64,000 bases of DNA, taken from the NCBI RefSeq assembly GCF_900177745.1, contig NZ_FXAR01000004.1:124001-188000 (forward strand). The letters run 5' to 3'. The position numbers were made by a program, and so were the translations under genes. Shown here one piece after another: positions 1-7,876 of the stretch. How positions within the stretch are numbered: position 1 is the first letter of the stretch; every line of letters begins with the position of its first letter. This DNA is from Corynebacterium pollutisoli (GTDB taxonomy: Bacteria; Actinomycetota; Actinomycetes; Mycobacteriales; Mycobacteriaceae). The notes below the pieces were generated by a model. It made no database searches, was not told the origin of the DNA, and saw only the letters and a list, made by a program, of their open reading frames with translations.

Positions 1-1123
1 CGAGCATGTAGGACAGGTAGTCCTGGGTGCGCGGGTTGGCCAGCAGGTAGGAGTTGAGCGAGTCGTCGGCGGCCCAGTCGGCGGCGTCGGCGAACAGCTC
101 GTAACCGCGGCCCATCTGGGCCGTGTCGACGGCGTCCGGTCCCTTGCCGATGTCGGAGACCAGGCCCTGGAAGGAGTACTGGTTGTCCGGGTGGACGGTG
201 ACGTCGAGTTCACCGGCGTTGGCGTGGGTCATGACGGTCTCCCATGTGGCCAGACCCGCCATGTCGTGCTCGTCGTTCTCCACCAGCCAGCGGGCGAGCT
301 GACGGGTGGTGGGGAAGGTGAAGATCTCGCCGTGGCGGCCGAGGAACACGGGCGCACCGTCGACATAGGTGCGCAGGGTGTAGACGGACTTGCCGTCGAG
401 GGTGATCTTCACCGGGTCGATGCCGGCGACGCCCCACACGGAGGAGTCGTACGGGTCGGCCTGCTCCTCGGCCTCCTTGGCGGCGGCCTCCGCGGCAGCG
501 CGGGCCTCGGCGGTGCGGACGCGGGCGTCGTCGATGAGCTTCTGTGCCTCGGTGGTGGCGGCGTCGTCGACGTCGATGACGCGCACCTGCTCGTCGAGGG
601 AGGCGACGACCTTGTCCCAGTTGCTCAGCACCGCGCGGCCGACGGCGGACCACTCGCCGAGACCGTGCTCACCGGCGTAGTGGTCGGCGCCGCGCTGGAC
701 GTTGCCGAGGACGGAGTGGGAGGCGAAGAAGAGGACGGCGTCGTCGGCGCCCGTGACCTCCGCGAGGGACTTGGACACCTGGAAGACGCGGCCCAGGGTG
801 GAGACGTTCTCGTAGGAGGGGCGCCCGGCCAGCACCGCGGGGGCGCCGATGATGTCGAAGGACTCCTTCTTGTCCGGCACGATCTGATCCGCCGGCTGCG
901 CGTCGAACGCGCCCCACTTCGGGTGGGAGGTGAGGTCGTGGCGCTTCCCGGAACGCAGGAAGGCGTACATCTTCGCGGGGGAGGTGAAGAGGAACAGCCC
1001 GGCGTCGTCGCCGAGGAAGGCCTGCCACTCGGCTCCGTGCTCCTTCCAGGTCGGTGCCCACAGGGTGTAGAAGTCGCCCTCGGTCAGAGACAGTTTCACG
1101 GGGATGATCGCACGGGAGGTCAT
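1..1123 (-). CDS. Conserved corynebacterial hypothetical protein, partial (C-terminus outside window)
   Basis: About 374 residues are visible from an ATG at 1121-1123; the window edge cuts off the C-terminal end. The protein has no signal peptide or membrane segment. It begins with a globular part and carries an Ala/Glu/Arg-rich stretch at about residues 200-235 that should form a helix or coiled coil, followed by a second globular part. Orthologues near upp in corynebacteria are, as I recall, sometimes labelled primosomal protein, but I see no helicase, zinc or DNA-binding motif that would support this. Function is unknown. It is the downstream-most gene of a minus-strand group with the NlpC/P60 gene, 22 bases apart. 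Confidence 0.75.
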   Translation of the reverse strand, partial: MTSRAIIPVKLSLTEGDFYTLWAPTWKEHGAEWQAFLGDDAGLFLFTSPAKMYAFLRSGKRHDLTSHPKWGAFDAQPADQIVPDKKESFDIIGAPAVLAGRPSYENVSTLGRVFQVSKSLAEVTGADDAVLFFASHSVLGNVQRGADHYAGEHGLGEWSAVGRAVLSNWDKVVASLDEQVRVIDVDDAATTEAQKLIDDARVRTAEARAAAEAAAKEAEEQADPYDSSVWGVAGIDPVKITLDGKSVYTLRTYVDGAPVFLGRHGEIFTFPTTRQLARWLVENDEHDMAGLATWETVMTHANAGELDVTVHPDNQYSFQGLVSDIGKGPDAVDTAQMGRGYELFADAADWAADDSLNSYLLANPRTQDYLSYML

Positions 1124-1145
1124 GGGGCGGGATTCTACCGGAGAC

Positions 1146-2027
1146 CTACCCTGTCGGCCGCCAGAAGCCCTTGAACGCCATGCCCATGTTCGTCGTGCGC
1201 ACCGGATTGAGCGACACCGGGTCACCCGCCTCGATGAGCTGCCCGTCGCCGGCGTACATGGCCACGTGCCCGTCCCACACCGCGAGATCCCCGGGTTGCA
1301 GCTGGTCCGCCGATACCTGCACGCCGACGTTCTGCTCCTGCGCCAGGCGCGGCAACTCCACCCCGGCCTGGCGGTACGCCCACTGGGTCAACCCGCTGCA
1401 GTCGAAGCCCGCCGGCGTCGTGCCGCCCCACACGTACGGGGTGCCCAGGGCGCTCATCGCCGCCGCGACGGCGGCCTCACCGGCCTGCTTATCGACGCCC
1501 CCGTCCGTCCCCGCCTCCACCACCGGCACCGGTGCCTCCGGGTCGGCGGGGGCCGTCGGCAGCGCGGCCGCGTGATGGGTGGCCGTCACCCGGTCGAGGT
1601 CGTCGGCCAGCGGATCGAGCACCGCGTCGAGGTCGGTGATCCGGCCGGTGGCCTCCCCTAAGAACGTCGCCGCCAGGTGCTGCAGTTCCAGGAGGGCCCC
1701 GAGCTGCGCGCCGGGCACCGGGGAGAAGAACCTCGGCAACACCCCCACCGCCTGCTGGAGCAACCCCTGCGTCAGATGGGTGAGCTCCGCACGGGTCGCC
1801 TCCACGTGCGCGGCGGCGTGGTCGCTGATCCGGGAGACCAGATCCCGGTCCCCGCTGAGATGCCCCGCCACCTCCACCAGCGTCGTCCCGCCGGGGGAAC
1901 CGTGGGCGATCATCTCCGCCAACGGCACCGCCGCCCCGAAATCCGGCAACGGCGGGAGGTGAACCGGTGAGACCTCCGCCGGGGCGAGGTCCACGATGTG
2001 CTGCACGGCCTGGACGATCTCCCTCAT
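1146..2027 (-). CDS. NlpC/P60 family cell-wall hydrolase
   Basis: The protein has 293 residues. Its C-terminal ~110 residues are an NlpC/P60 (C40) peptidase domain: the nucleophile lies in FDCSGL (Cys210) and the histidine in WDGHVAMY (His254). The family cleaves peptide stems of peptidoglycan, usually the D-Glu to diaminopimelate bond. Residues 1-155 are predicted helical with no known catalytic motif. No classical signal peptide is visible, which is odd for a wall enzyme; secretion may use another route, and the helical N-terminus together with the small upstream gene recalls type VII-associated proteins (inference). Start ATG overlaps the stop of the upstream small gene by four bases (ATGA), so the pair is translationally coupled. 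One copy of the CGTCGATAAGC motif lies inside, encoding Val-Asp-Lys. Confidence 0.9.
   Translation of the reverse strand: MREIVQAVQHIVDLAPAEVSPVHLPPLPDFGAAVPLAEMIAHGSPGGTTLVEVAGHLSGDRDLVSRISDHAAAHVEATRAELTHLTQGLLQQAVGVLPRFFSPVPGAQLGALLELQHLAATFLGEATGRITDLDAVLDPLADDLDRVTATHHAAALPTAPADPEAPVPVVEAGTDGGVDKQAGEAAVAAAMSALGTPYVWGGTTPAGFDCSGLTQWAYRQAGVELPRLAQEQNVGVQVSADQLQPGDLAVWDGHVAMYAGDGQLIEAGDPVSLNPVRTTNMGMAFKGFWRPTG
1487..1497 (-). repeat. CGTCGATAAGC motif, copy 1
   Basis: Exact 11-mer (plus strand reads GCTTATCGACG) inside the NlpC/P60 gene. In the gene's sense strand it is read as Val-Asp-Lys. Confidence 0.95.
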
Positions 2028-2293
2028 GACAGCCCCGCCAACTGTGCCGCCAGGGCACGGTCCTCGTGATCGACCGCCTCGATGACGCGCCGGGAACGCT
2101 CACCGAGTACGTGGGCGCGGGCGTGGACCTGCCGGGTCTGGTCGTCGAGGTGGTGCAGGGCGTCGACAAGTGAGGTCGCGAAGCGGCCCGGACCGGAGAC
2201 GGTGACGGGGGTGAGGGGCGGGCGGGAGGCGGCGTCGAGAAGCTCGGTGGCCAGGAGACGGGCATGGGCGGGATCGAGGCGGAGAGTGCTCAT
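2024..2293 (-). CDS. Small helical hypothetical protein, possibly EspC/ESX-associated-like
   Basis: The protein has 89 residues from the ATG at 2291-2293, which faces upp across a 52-base gap. It is all-alpha by composition ([26 protein letters not shown]) and resembles in size and pattern the small helical proteins of the ESX-associated DUF2580/EspC group, but there is no WxG or YxxxD motif to settle this. Its stop overlaps the start of the NlpC/P60 gene (ATGA), so it probably acts with that hydrolase, for example as a secretion partner. This is inference; only the coupling is seen. Confidence 0.65.
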   Translation of the reverse strand: MSTLRLDPAHARLLATELLDAASRPPLTPVTVSGPGRFATSLVDALHHLDDQTRQVHARAHVLGERSRRVIEAVDHEDRALAAQLAGLS

Positions 2294-2332
2294 GCCTTTA
2301 TTGGACTGTGAAAACGGGCGAAAGGTTCCCGC

Positions 2333-2338
2333 TATTCT
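2333..2338 (+). promoter_or_regulatory. -10 box of leaderless upp
   Basis: TATTCT ends seven bases before the upp ATG, so transcription should start at or next to the start codon. No Shine-Dalgarno sequence is present. Confidence 0.6.
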
Positions 2339-2345
2339 GGGGCGC

Positions 2346-2981
2346 ATGGAGATCACCATCGTCGACCACCCGCTCGCCGCCTCACGACTGACCATCATGC
2401 GTGACGCACGCAGCGACAACGCCGCCTTCCGCGCCGCCCTTGCCGACCTGGGCACCATGCTCGTCTACGAGGCGTCCCGCGACCTGCCCGTGGAGCACTT
2501 CGACTGCCAGACCCCGGTGGCCGTCGCCGACGGCACCCGCCTGCAGGACCCGCCGATCGTCGTGCCGGTGATCCGCGCCGGGCTGGGCATGATCGACCCG
2601 GCGCTGTCGATGATCCCGGACGCCCAGGTCGGTTTCATCGGCCTGGCCCGCAACGAGGAGACCCACGAGCCGGTGCCGTACCTGGAGGCGCTGCCGCACG
2701 ACCTGACCGGACGCACCGTCTTCGTCGTCGACCCGATGCTGGCCACCGGTGGTTCCCTGCTGCACGCCATCCGCCTGCTCGCCGATCGTGGCGCCACCGA
2801 CATCACGGCGATCTGCATGGTCTCCGCACAGCCGGGTGTCGACGCCCTGGCCGACTCCGGGCTGCCCGTCCGCCTGGTCACCGCGTGCGTGGATCCCTCC
2901 CTCAACGAGGACGCCTACATCGTCCCTGGTCTCGGCGACGCCGGTGACCGTCTCTACGGCCCGCGCAACATCGACCTCTAG
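2346..2981 (+). CDS. upp: Uracil phosphoribosyltransferase
   Basis: Converts uracil and PRPP to UMP (pyrimidine salvage, cytosol). With the ATG at 2346 the protein has 211 residues, the normal family length. The PRPP-binding loop is visible as [15 protein letters not shown] and the uracil-binding C-terminus as [12 protein letters not shown]. The longer frame upstream is rejected because a -10 box lies directly before this ATG and family members begin with such a short N-terminus ([16 protein letters not shown]). A perfect palindromic terminator follows at 2997. The gene stands alone, divergent from the small gene at 2293. Confidence 0.97.
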   Translation: MEITIVDHPLAASRLTIMRDARSDNAAFRAALADLGTMLVYEASRDLPVEHFDCQTPVAVADGTRLQDPPIVVPVIRAGLGMIDPALSMIPDAQVGFIGLARNEETHEPVPYLEALPHDLTGRTVFVVDPMLATGGSLLHAIRLLADRGATDITAICMVSAQPGVDALADSGLPVRLVTACVDPSLNEDAYIVPGLGDAGDRLYGPRNIDL

Positions 2982-2996
2982 GATCCTCCCCGCCTT

Positions 2997-3026
2997 CTCC
3001 GCCCACTGCAGTGGGCGGAGTTTTCC
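2997..3026 (+). terminator. Rho-independent terminator of upp
   Basis: A perfect 24-base palindrome (2997-3020; arm CTCCGCCCACTG) is followed by TTTTCC. It lies 15 bases after the upp stop and just before the next gene. Confidence 0.9.
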
Positions 3027-3050
3027 TATTGCAGTGGGCACCGTGGAGGA

Positions 3051-3482
3051 ATGTCGCACGAGGAGGAGTGGAAGGGGTGGCCGAGTTTCGGCCTCTGCCT
3101 CGGCCGTACCCTCCGCGCGGTGCGCAAGAAGCGGGGACTCACCCAGGATGATCTGGCGGCGTTGACGGGCCTGGCCCGGAACACCATCTCCAACATCGAA
3201 CGTAACCTGGGCAACTCGGACACCCCGGCCGATCCGCAGCTGTCGACGCTCTACCGCCTGGCCCGCGCCCTCGACGTCCCGCCCGCCGTGCTGCTGCCCG
3301 CGGGTGGGGAACCGGTGGCCGACATCTGCCCGCCCTCCGACCTCGGCCTCCACCTGGAATCCTTCCGCGACGCCTATGTCCTGCACGGACAGTTGCCGCG
3401 TTATGAATCCGAGGTGGCCCGGGAGATCCGCCCCGGGCAGCCCCGCCACGCGATCGAGGGGGAGGGGACTGCGAGCGAGTAG
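3051..3482 (+). CDS. XRE-family transcriptional regulator
   Basis: The protein has 143 residues. A helix-turn-helix of the XRE/Cro type covers about residues 18-75 (LTQDDLAALTGLARNTISNI); the C-terminal half has no recognised effector domain. The start ATG follows the strong ribosome site GTGGAGGA. Orthologues sit between upp and the amidohydrolase gene in related species, so it may control the neighbour or itself; no operator is evident. The 48-base gap to the M20 gene suggests possible co-transcription. Confidence 0.88.
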   Translation: MSHEEEWKGWPSFGLCLGRTLRAVRKKRGLTQDDLAALTGLARNTISNIERNLGNSDTPADPQLSTLYRLARALDVPPAVLLPAGGEPVADICPPSDLGLHLESFRDAYVLHGQLPRYESEVAREIRPGQPRHAIEGEGTASE

Positions 3483-3530
3483 GATCGATAGGCGTTGACC
3501 CCCGGTTGTGGTCTGCGGAAAGGACAGTTC

Positions 3531-4739
3531 GTGAAGGGAATCGCCGCGCGCGTCGATGAGTGGCTCATCGCCCACAAGGAGGAGGTGCTCGGCTGGCGCC
3601 GTCACCTTCACTCCCACCCTGAGCTGTCGCACATGGAGTACGAGACGACCGAGTTCCTCGAGGAGACGCTCCGTGCCCACGGGCTCACCCCGACCCGCTT
3701 CCCGGGCACCGGCCTCATGGTGGACATCGGCCCGGAGACCCCCGACCGTCTGGCCTTCCGTGCGGACATCGACGCCCTCGCCGTCACCGAACTGACGAAG
3801 CTGCCCTTCGCCTCCGCGGTGCCGGGCGTCTCGCACTCCTGCGGCCACGACGTCCACACCACCATCTCCCTCGCCCTGGCCTGCGCCTTGGCCGACAGCG
3901 CCGACACCCTCACCCACGGCATCCGCGTCCTGTTCCAGCCGGCGGAGGAGGTCATGGACGGCGGTGCCACGGACGTCATCGCCTGGGGTGGCCTGGAGGG
4001 GGTCGGGTCGATCTTCGCGGTGCACGTCGAGCCGAAGCTCAAGGTGGGCAAGATCGGTGTGCGCACCGGCGCGATCACCTCGGCCGCCGACGTCCTGCGC
4101 ATCAAGGTCTCCGGCCCCGGCGGGCACTCCTCGCGTCCGTACCTGACCAACGACGTCGTCTACGCGCTGTCCTCCCTGGCCACGCAGCTGCCGGCGCTGC
4201 TTTCTCGCCGCATCGACCCGCGCACGGCGACGGTCCTCGTCTTCGGTTCCCTCAACGCCGGTTACGCGCCCAACGCCATCCCGGAGTCGGGCCAGCTCAC
4301 CGGCACGATCCGGACGGCGGACATCGCCACGTGGCGCATCCTGCAGGAGCTGCTCGAGGAACTCGTTGCCCAGGTCCTCGCCCCGACCGGATGCACCCAC
4401 GAACTCGCCTACCAGCGGGGTGTCCCGCCGGTGCTCAACGACGACGTTGCCACCGCGCTGCTTGCCGACGCCGCCCGCTCCATCGACCCCCAGGCCGTCG
4501 TCCAGGCCCCGCAGTCCTCCGGCGGCGAGGACTTCTCCTGGTACCTCGAGCACGTGCCGGGATCGATGGCCCGTCTGGGCTGCTGGTCCGGCGAGGGGCG
4601 CATGGGTGATCTGCACCAGGGGGACCTGCTTGTCGACGAACGCGCCATCGGCGTCGGCGTCCGCCTCTTCGCCTCCGTCGTCGAGCAGTACGGCGAGGGG
4701 ACCGGAACGGGTGCAACCACCGGCGGCTTCCTCTCCTAG
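3531..4739 (+). CDS. M20-family amidohydrolase/peptidase (AmiA-like)
   Basis: Zinc or manganese-dependent hydrolase of N-acyl amino acids or similar amide substrates (M20D family). The protein has 402 residues from the GTG at 3531, chosen because GGAAAGGA lies six bases before it. Motifs in order: HLHSHPELS near residue 25; FRADIDAL near 77; the metal centre SCGHDVHT (Cys104, His106, His109); catalytic and ligand glutamates in FQPAEE (139-140); AVHVEP (His165). The dimerisation domain lies between about 180 and 295. No signal peptide, so cytosolic. The true substrate cannot be told from sequence. It ends just before the lpdA promoter. Confidence 0.93.
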   Translation: MKGIAARVDEWLIAHKEEVLGWRRHLHSHPELSHMEYETTEFLEETLRAHGLTPTRFPGTGLMVDIGPETPDRLAFRADIDALAVTELTKLPFASAVPGVSHSCGHDVHTTISLALACALADSADTLTHGIRVLFQPAEEVMDGGATDVIAWGGLEGVGSIFAVHVEPKLKVGKIGVRTGAITSAADVLRIKVSGPGGHSSRPYLTNDVVYALSSLATQLPALLSRRIDPRTATVLVFGSLNAGYAPNAIPESGQLTGTIRTADIATWRILQELLEELVAQVLAPTGCTHELAYQRGVPPVLNDDVATALLADAARSIDPQAVVQAPQSSGGEDFSWYLEHVPGSMARLGCWSGEGRMGDLHQGDLLVDERAIGVGVRLFASVVEQYGEGTGTGATTGGFLS

Positions 4740-4743
4740 CGAC

Positions 4744-4749
4744 TAAACT
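4744..4749 (+). promoter_or_regulatory. Candidate -10 box for lpdA
   Basis: TAAACT lies 58 bases before the lpdA start, directly after the stop of the amidohydrolase gene. A transcript from here would carry a ~50-base leader with the GTGGAGGAGA ribosome site. Confidence 0.4.
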
Positions 4750-4807
4750 CGGGGACCAGTTGTTCACGGAACCTGTGGACGGTCCAATCGCGCGTGGAGG
4801 AGACCCC

Positions 4808-6217
4808 TTGAAGAATCGCATCGTCATCATCGGCGGAGGCCCCGCCGGCTACGAGGCAGCCCTGGCCGGAGCCAAGTACGGAGCGGATGTGACGATCATC
4901 GAGGAACGCGGCATCGGCGGTTCCTCCGTCCTGCTCGACTGTGTGCCCTCGAAGTCCTTCATCGCCGGCACCGGCATCAAGACCGACCTCCGCCGCGCCG
5001 ACGACATGGGCCTCAACTCCCTCCTCGGCCGCGCCCGCATCCACCTGCCCGCCCTCAACCAGCGTGTGAAGAACCTGGCGGAGGAGCAGTCCGACGACAT
5101 CGCCGTGCAGCTCGAGCGCGCCGGCGTGAAGTTCGTCAACGGCCGGGGCCGCTTCGCGGAGTCCCAGATCGACCAGGTCCACCACGAGATCACCGCCACG
5201 CTCGCCGACGGCTCCGAGGAGGTCTACGAGGCGGACCTCGTGCTCATCGCCACCGGCGCCACCCCGCGCATCCTGCCCAACGCCAAGCCGGACGGTGAGC
5301 GCATCCTCACCTGGCAGCAGGTGTACGACCTGGAGGAGACCCCGGAGCACCTCATCGTTGTCGGTTCCGGTGTCACCGGTGCGGAGTTCGTCTCCGCCTT
5401 CGCCGAACTGGGCGTCAAGGTGACCATGGTAGCCTCCCGTGACCGCATCCTCCCGCACGACGACGCCGACGCTGCGGACGTCCTCGAGCACGTCCTCTCG
5501 CAGCGCGGTGTCTCCCTGGAGAAGCACGCCCGCGTCGAGTCGGTCACGCGCACCGACGACGGCGGTGTCTGCGTCCGCACCTCCGACGGCCGGGAGATCT
5601 TCGGCTCCCACGCCATCATGTCCATCGGCTCCATCCCCGCCACCGAGGGCCTGTGCCTGGAGAACGTCGGCGTGAAGACCGCGGACTCCGGCCACATCAA
5701 GGTCGACCGCGTCTCCCGCACCAACGTCGCCGGCATCTACGCCGCCGGTGACTGTACCGACCTGTTCCCGCTGGCCTCCGTCGCCGCGATGCAGGGCCGC
5801 ATGGCGATGTACCACGCCCTCGGCGAGGGTGTCACCCCGATCCGCCTCAAGACCGTGGCCACCGCCGTGTTCACCCGCCCGGAGATCGCCGCCGTCGGCG
5901 TCACCCACGCGCAGGTGGAGAACGGCGACGTCTCGGCCCGCGCCGTCGTCCTGCCGCTGCAGTCCAATCCGCGCGCCAAGATGCGTTCGCTCAAGCACGG
6001 CTTCGTCAAGCTGTTCTGCCGCCGTAACTCCGGCCTGGTCATCGGCGGTGTCATCGTCGCGCCGACCGCGTCCGAGCTCATCCTGCCGATCGCCATCGCC
6101 GTGTCCAACAACCTCACCGTCAAGCAGCTGGCGGAGGTCTTCGCCGTGTACCCGTCGCTGTCGGGTTCCATCACCGAGGCGGCCCGTCGCCTGGTGGCCA
6201 CCGACGACCTGGCGTAG
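4808..6217 (+). CDS. lpdA: LpdA-type NAD(P)H:quinone oxidoreductase-like flavoprotein (not lipoamide dehydrogenase)
   Basis: Two-dinucleotide-binding flavoprotein of 469 residues from a TTG start preceded by GTGGAGGAGA. FAD-binding IIGGGPAGYEAA near residues 7-18, NAD(P)-binding VVGSGVTGAEF in the middle, FAD site YAAGDCTD, dimerisation domain at the end. The redox disulfide of lipoamide dehydrogenase is broken: the motif reads GGSSVLLDCVPSK, so the first Cys is Ser40 and only Cys45 remains. The C-terminal His-Glu pair is also lost (VYPSLSGS in place of HPTLSE). This matches the mycobacterial LpdA (Rv3303c) class, described as a quinone reductase. It therefore should not be counted as E3 of pyruvate dehydrogenase. 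Confidence 0.88.
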   Translation: MKNRIVIIGGGPAGYEAALAGAKYGADVTIIEERGIGGSSVLLDCVPSKSFIAGTGIKTDLRRADDMGLNSLLGRARIHLPALNQRVKNLAEEQSDDIAVQLERAGVKFVNGRGRFAESQIDQVHHEITATLADGSEEVYEADLVLIATGATPRILPNAKPDGERILTWQQVYDLEETPEHLIVVGSGVTGAEFVSAFAELGVKVTMVASRDRILPHDDADAADVLEHVLSQRGVSLEKHARVESVTRTDDGGVCVRTSDGREIFGSHAIMSIGSIPATEGLCLENVGVKTADSGHIKVDRVSRTNVAGIYAAGDCTDLFPLASVAAMQGRMAMYHALGEGVTPIRLKTVATAVFTRPEIAAVGVTHAQVENGDVSARAVVLPLQSNPRAKMRSLKHGFVKLFCRRNSGLVIGGVIVAPTASELILPIAIAVSNNLTVKQLAEVFAVYPSLSGSITEAARRLVATDDLA

Positions 6218-6236
6218 GTTCCGCGGGTCCCGGCGC

Positions 6237-6367
6237 GGGGCTCGGGGCTCGGGGCTCGGGGCCGCCCCCTCGCATTCGTCCCCTCGGCATCGCGGGTATC
6301 CGGCCCCCGTGGGCTCGGGGTCGCCCTGATCCCTACTCCACGATCGCGAGCCCCGAGCCCCGAGCCC
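6237..6367. repeat. Heptamer repeat CTCGGGG with inverted copies
   Basis: Three head-to-tail CTCGGGG units (6241-6261) follow GGGG, and two CCCCGAG units lie at 6351-6364. The arms can pair over about 20 bases (6238-6257 with 6348-6367) around a 90-base loop. It fills the 165-base gap between convergent lpdA and prpR; it may end both transcripts or be a short repeat element. Confidence 0.75.
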
Positions 6368-6382
6368 AAGCAGCGGGGCGGA

Positions 6383-7705
6383 TCAGTACGTCGTGTAGGA
6401 GAAGTCGAGGGTGGCGTCGAGGTCGACGACCACCTGGCGGCCCGCGAGGGGGAAGGCGCGCTGGGGGCAGCGTTCGCGGGGGCAGGTCGTGCAGCCCGGC
6501 CCGATGGGGGTGGCCGAGGCGGGGGAGAGGTCGAGGCCCTGCGCGTAGACCAGCCGCTCCGCCTGCTCGAGGTCGCAGCCGAGGCCGACGGCGAACTCCT
6601 TGCGGGGTTGGCCGAAGCCGTGGATCTGGCCGGCGACGGTGCGGGCGATCCACAGGTAGTGGCGGCCGTCGGGCATGCCGGCGACCTGGCGGGTGACCCG
6701 CCCCGGGGTCTCGAAGGCGCGGTGGATGACCCACAGGGGGCAGGAGCCGCCTGAGCGGGAGAAGTGGAAGCCGGTGGCGGACTGGCGTTTGGAGATGTTG
6801 CCGGCGCGGTCCGTGCGGACGAAGAAGAAGGGGACGCCGCGGTTGCCGGGGCGGTTGAGCGTCGATAAGCGGTGGCACGTGGTCTCGAAGCCGGTGCCGA
6901 AGTGGACGGCGAGGCGGTCGATGTCGTAGCGGACGTCCTCGGCGGTGGAGAGCATCTGCTCGTAGGGCATGACGACGGCCGCGGCGAAGTACTGGGCCAG
7001 GGCGAGGACAGCGATCTCGCGGGCCTCCTCGGTGGGCAGGTCGGCGGCGATCCCGTGCAGCACGTCCGCGTGGCCGGTGAGCGCGTACTGGAGGGAGAGT
7101 TCGAAGCACAGCTGCGCCTCGGAGAGACCGGTGCGCAGGTGCAGTTCACGGGTCTCCGGGTGGTAGACGCGGCGGGGGCCGGAGGTGAGTTTGCGGAAGC
7201 GGACGACGACGCCGAGGTCGCGGTCGAGGGACGTCGATAAGCGGGTGAGGCGCAGCTGGGGGTCGCCGAGGCGGCTGGCCAGCTCCTCGCCGAGGAGGTC
7301 CAGTTCGTGGACGTAGTTATGGGCCTCGTAGAAGAAGTCGCGGACGAGGCGGTAAGGGGAGTCGTCGACACGCGAGGGGGCGCGGTCGGCCAGTTCGAGG
7401 ACCTCGGCGACGAGGTCGGGGTAGCGGGCGACGAGGTCGGCGAGCTGGTCGTCGGGGACGGAGGGGAAGGCGTCGCGGAGTTCACCGATGGTGCGGGCGT
7501 CGTGATCGGGGGAGAAGAAGGCGGGGTCGACGTCGAAGTGCTGCGACAGGGCCATGAGCACGGTGACGGTGAGGGGGCGCTGGTCGTTCTCCAGCTGGTT
7601 GAGGTAGCTCGTCGAGAGGTTGAGGCGGCGGGCCATCTCCTGCTGCGTGAGGTTGCGGCCCCTCCGCAATGTGCGGATCCGTGCCCCCGCGAAGTGCTTG
7701 CTCAT
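6383..7705 (-). CDS. prpR: PrpR-type short-chain fatty acyl-CoA regulator (RamB/ScfR family)
   Basis: Regulator of the divergent prpDBC operon. The 440 residues start with an XRE helix-turn-helix (about 8-62, LTQQEMARRLNLSTSYLNQL), followed by an ImmA/IrrE-like (DUF955) region and the ScfR C-terminal domain. Cysteines Cys405, Cys408 and Cys413 (C-x2-C-x4-C) plus one in GGSCPLW fit the [4Fe-4S] cluster reported for mycobacterial PrpR. The ATG at 7703-7705 is chosen because the HTH begins at once and longer starts run through the operator region. Family members bind an acyl-CoA such as propionyl-CoA. RamB is the paralogue, but the position next to prpD argues for PrpR. Two copies of the CGTCGATAAGC motif lie inside, both using the rare TTA leucine codon. 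Confidence 0.92.
   Translation of the reverse strand: MSKHFAGARIRTLRRGRNLTQQEMARRLNLSTSYLNQLENDQRPLTVTVLMALSQHFDVDPAFFSPDHDARTIGELRDAFPSVPDDQLADLVARYPDLVAEVLELADRAPSRVDDSPYRLVRDFFYEAHNYVHELDLLGEELASRLGDPQLRLTRLSTSLDRDLGVVVRFRKLTSGPRRVYHPETRELHLRTGLSEAQLCFELSLQYALTGHADVLHGIAADLPTEEAREIAVLALAQYFAAAVVMPYEQMLSTAEDVRYDIDRLAVHFGTGFETTCHRLSTLNRPGNRGVPFFFVRTDRAGNISKRQSATGFHFSRSGGSCPLWVIHRAFETPGRVTRQVAGMPDGRHYLWIARTVAGQIHGFGQPRKEFAVGLGCDLEQAERLVYAQGLDLSPASATPIGPGCTTCPRERCPQRAFPLAGRQVVVDLDATLDFSYTTY
6860..6870 (+). repeat. CGTCGATAAGC motif, copy 2
   Basis: Exact 11-mer inside prpR. In the sense strand it is read Leu-Ser-Thr through a TTA codon. Confidence 0.95.
7232..7242 (+). repeat. CGTCGATAAGC motif, copy 3
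   Basis: Exact 11-mer inside prpR, 372 bases from copy 2, again read Leu-Ser-Thr with TTA. Confidence 0.95.
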
Positions 7706-7744
7706 GTGTGTGCCTCTCGGACGTTTACCGCTCTGAACAGGTCT

Positions 7745-7763
7745 TTCTGCAAGTTTTGCAGAA
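7745..7763. promoter_or_regulatory. Candidate PrpR operator
   Basis: Perfect inverted repeat TTCTGCAA-GTT-TTGCAGAA in the prpR-prpD divergent gap, 40 bases before the prpR start. It resembles the TTTGCAAA-type sites of PrpR/RamB regulators. Its position suits autoregulation of prpR and control of prpD. Confidence 0.7.
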
Positions 7764-7800
7764 CCCGGGATGTGATGCCACAAGTTTACACAGGCTTCAC

Positions 7801-7816
7801 TGTGACACCCAACACA
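7801..7816. promoter_or_regulatory. Weak GlxR/CRP-like site before prpD
   Basis: TGTGACACCCAACACA has both half-sites of the corynebacterial GlxR consensus (TGTGA...CACA) but departs from it in the centre. It lies 60 bases before the prpD start. Confidence 0.3.
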
Positions 7817-7876
7817 CGATTCGCATTACTGTGATGGGCAACGCAGTCACCGCTCACAAGGAGTAGCCCGAGAACC

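Noticed and set aside
2382..4616. A 744-codon open frame on the minus strand across upp and the amidohydrolase
   Set aside because: Shadow of two well-supported genes on the other strand; biased composition and no motif.
4808..6217. lpdA as the E3 subunit of pyruvate dehydrogenase
   Set aside because: Lacks one of the two redox cysteines and the catalytic His-Glu pair.
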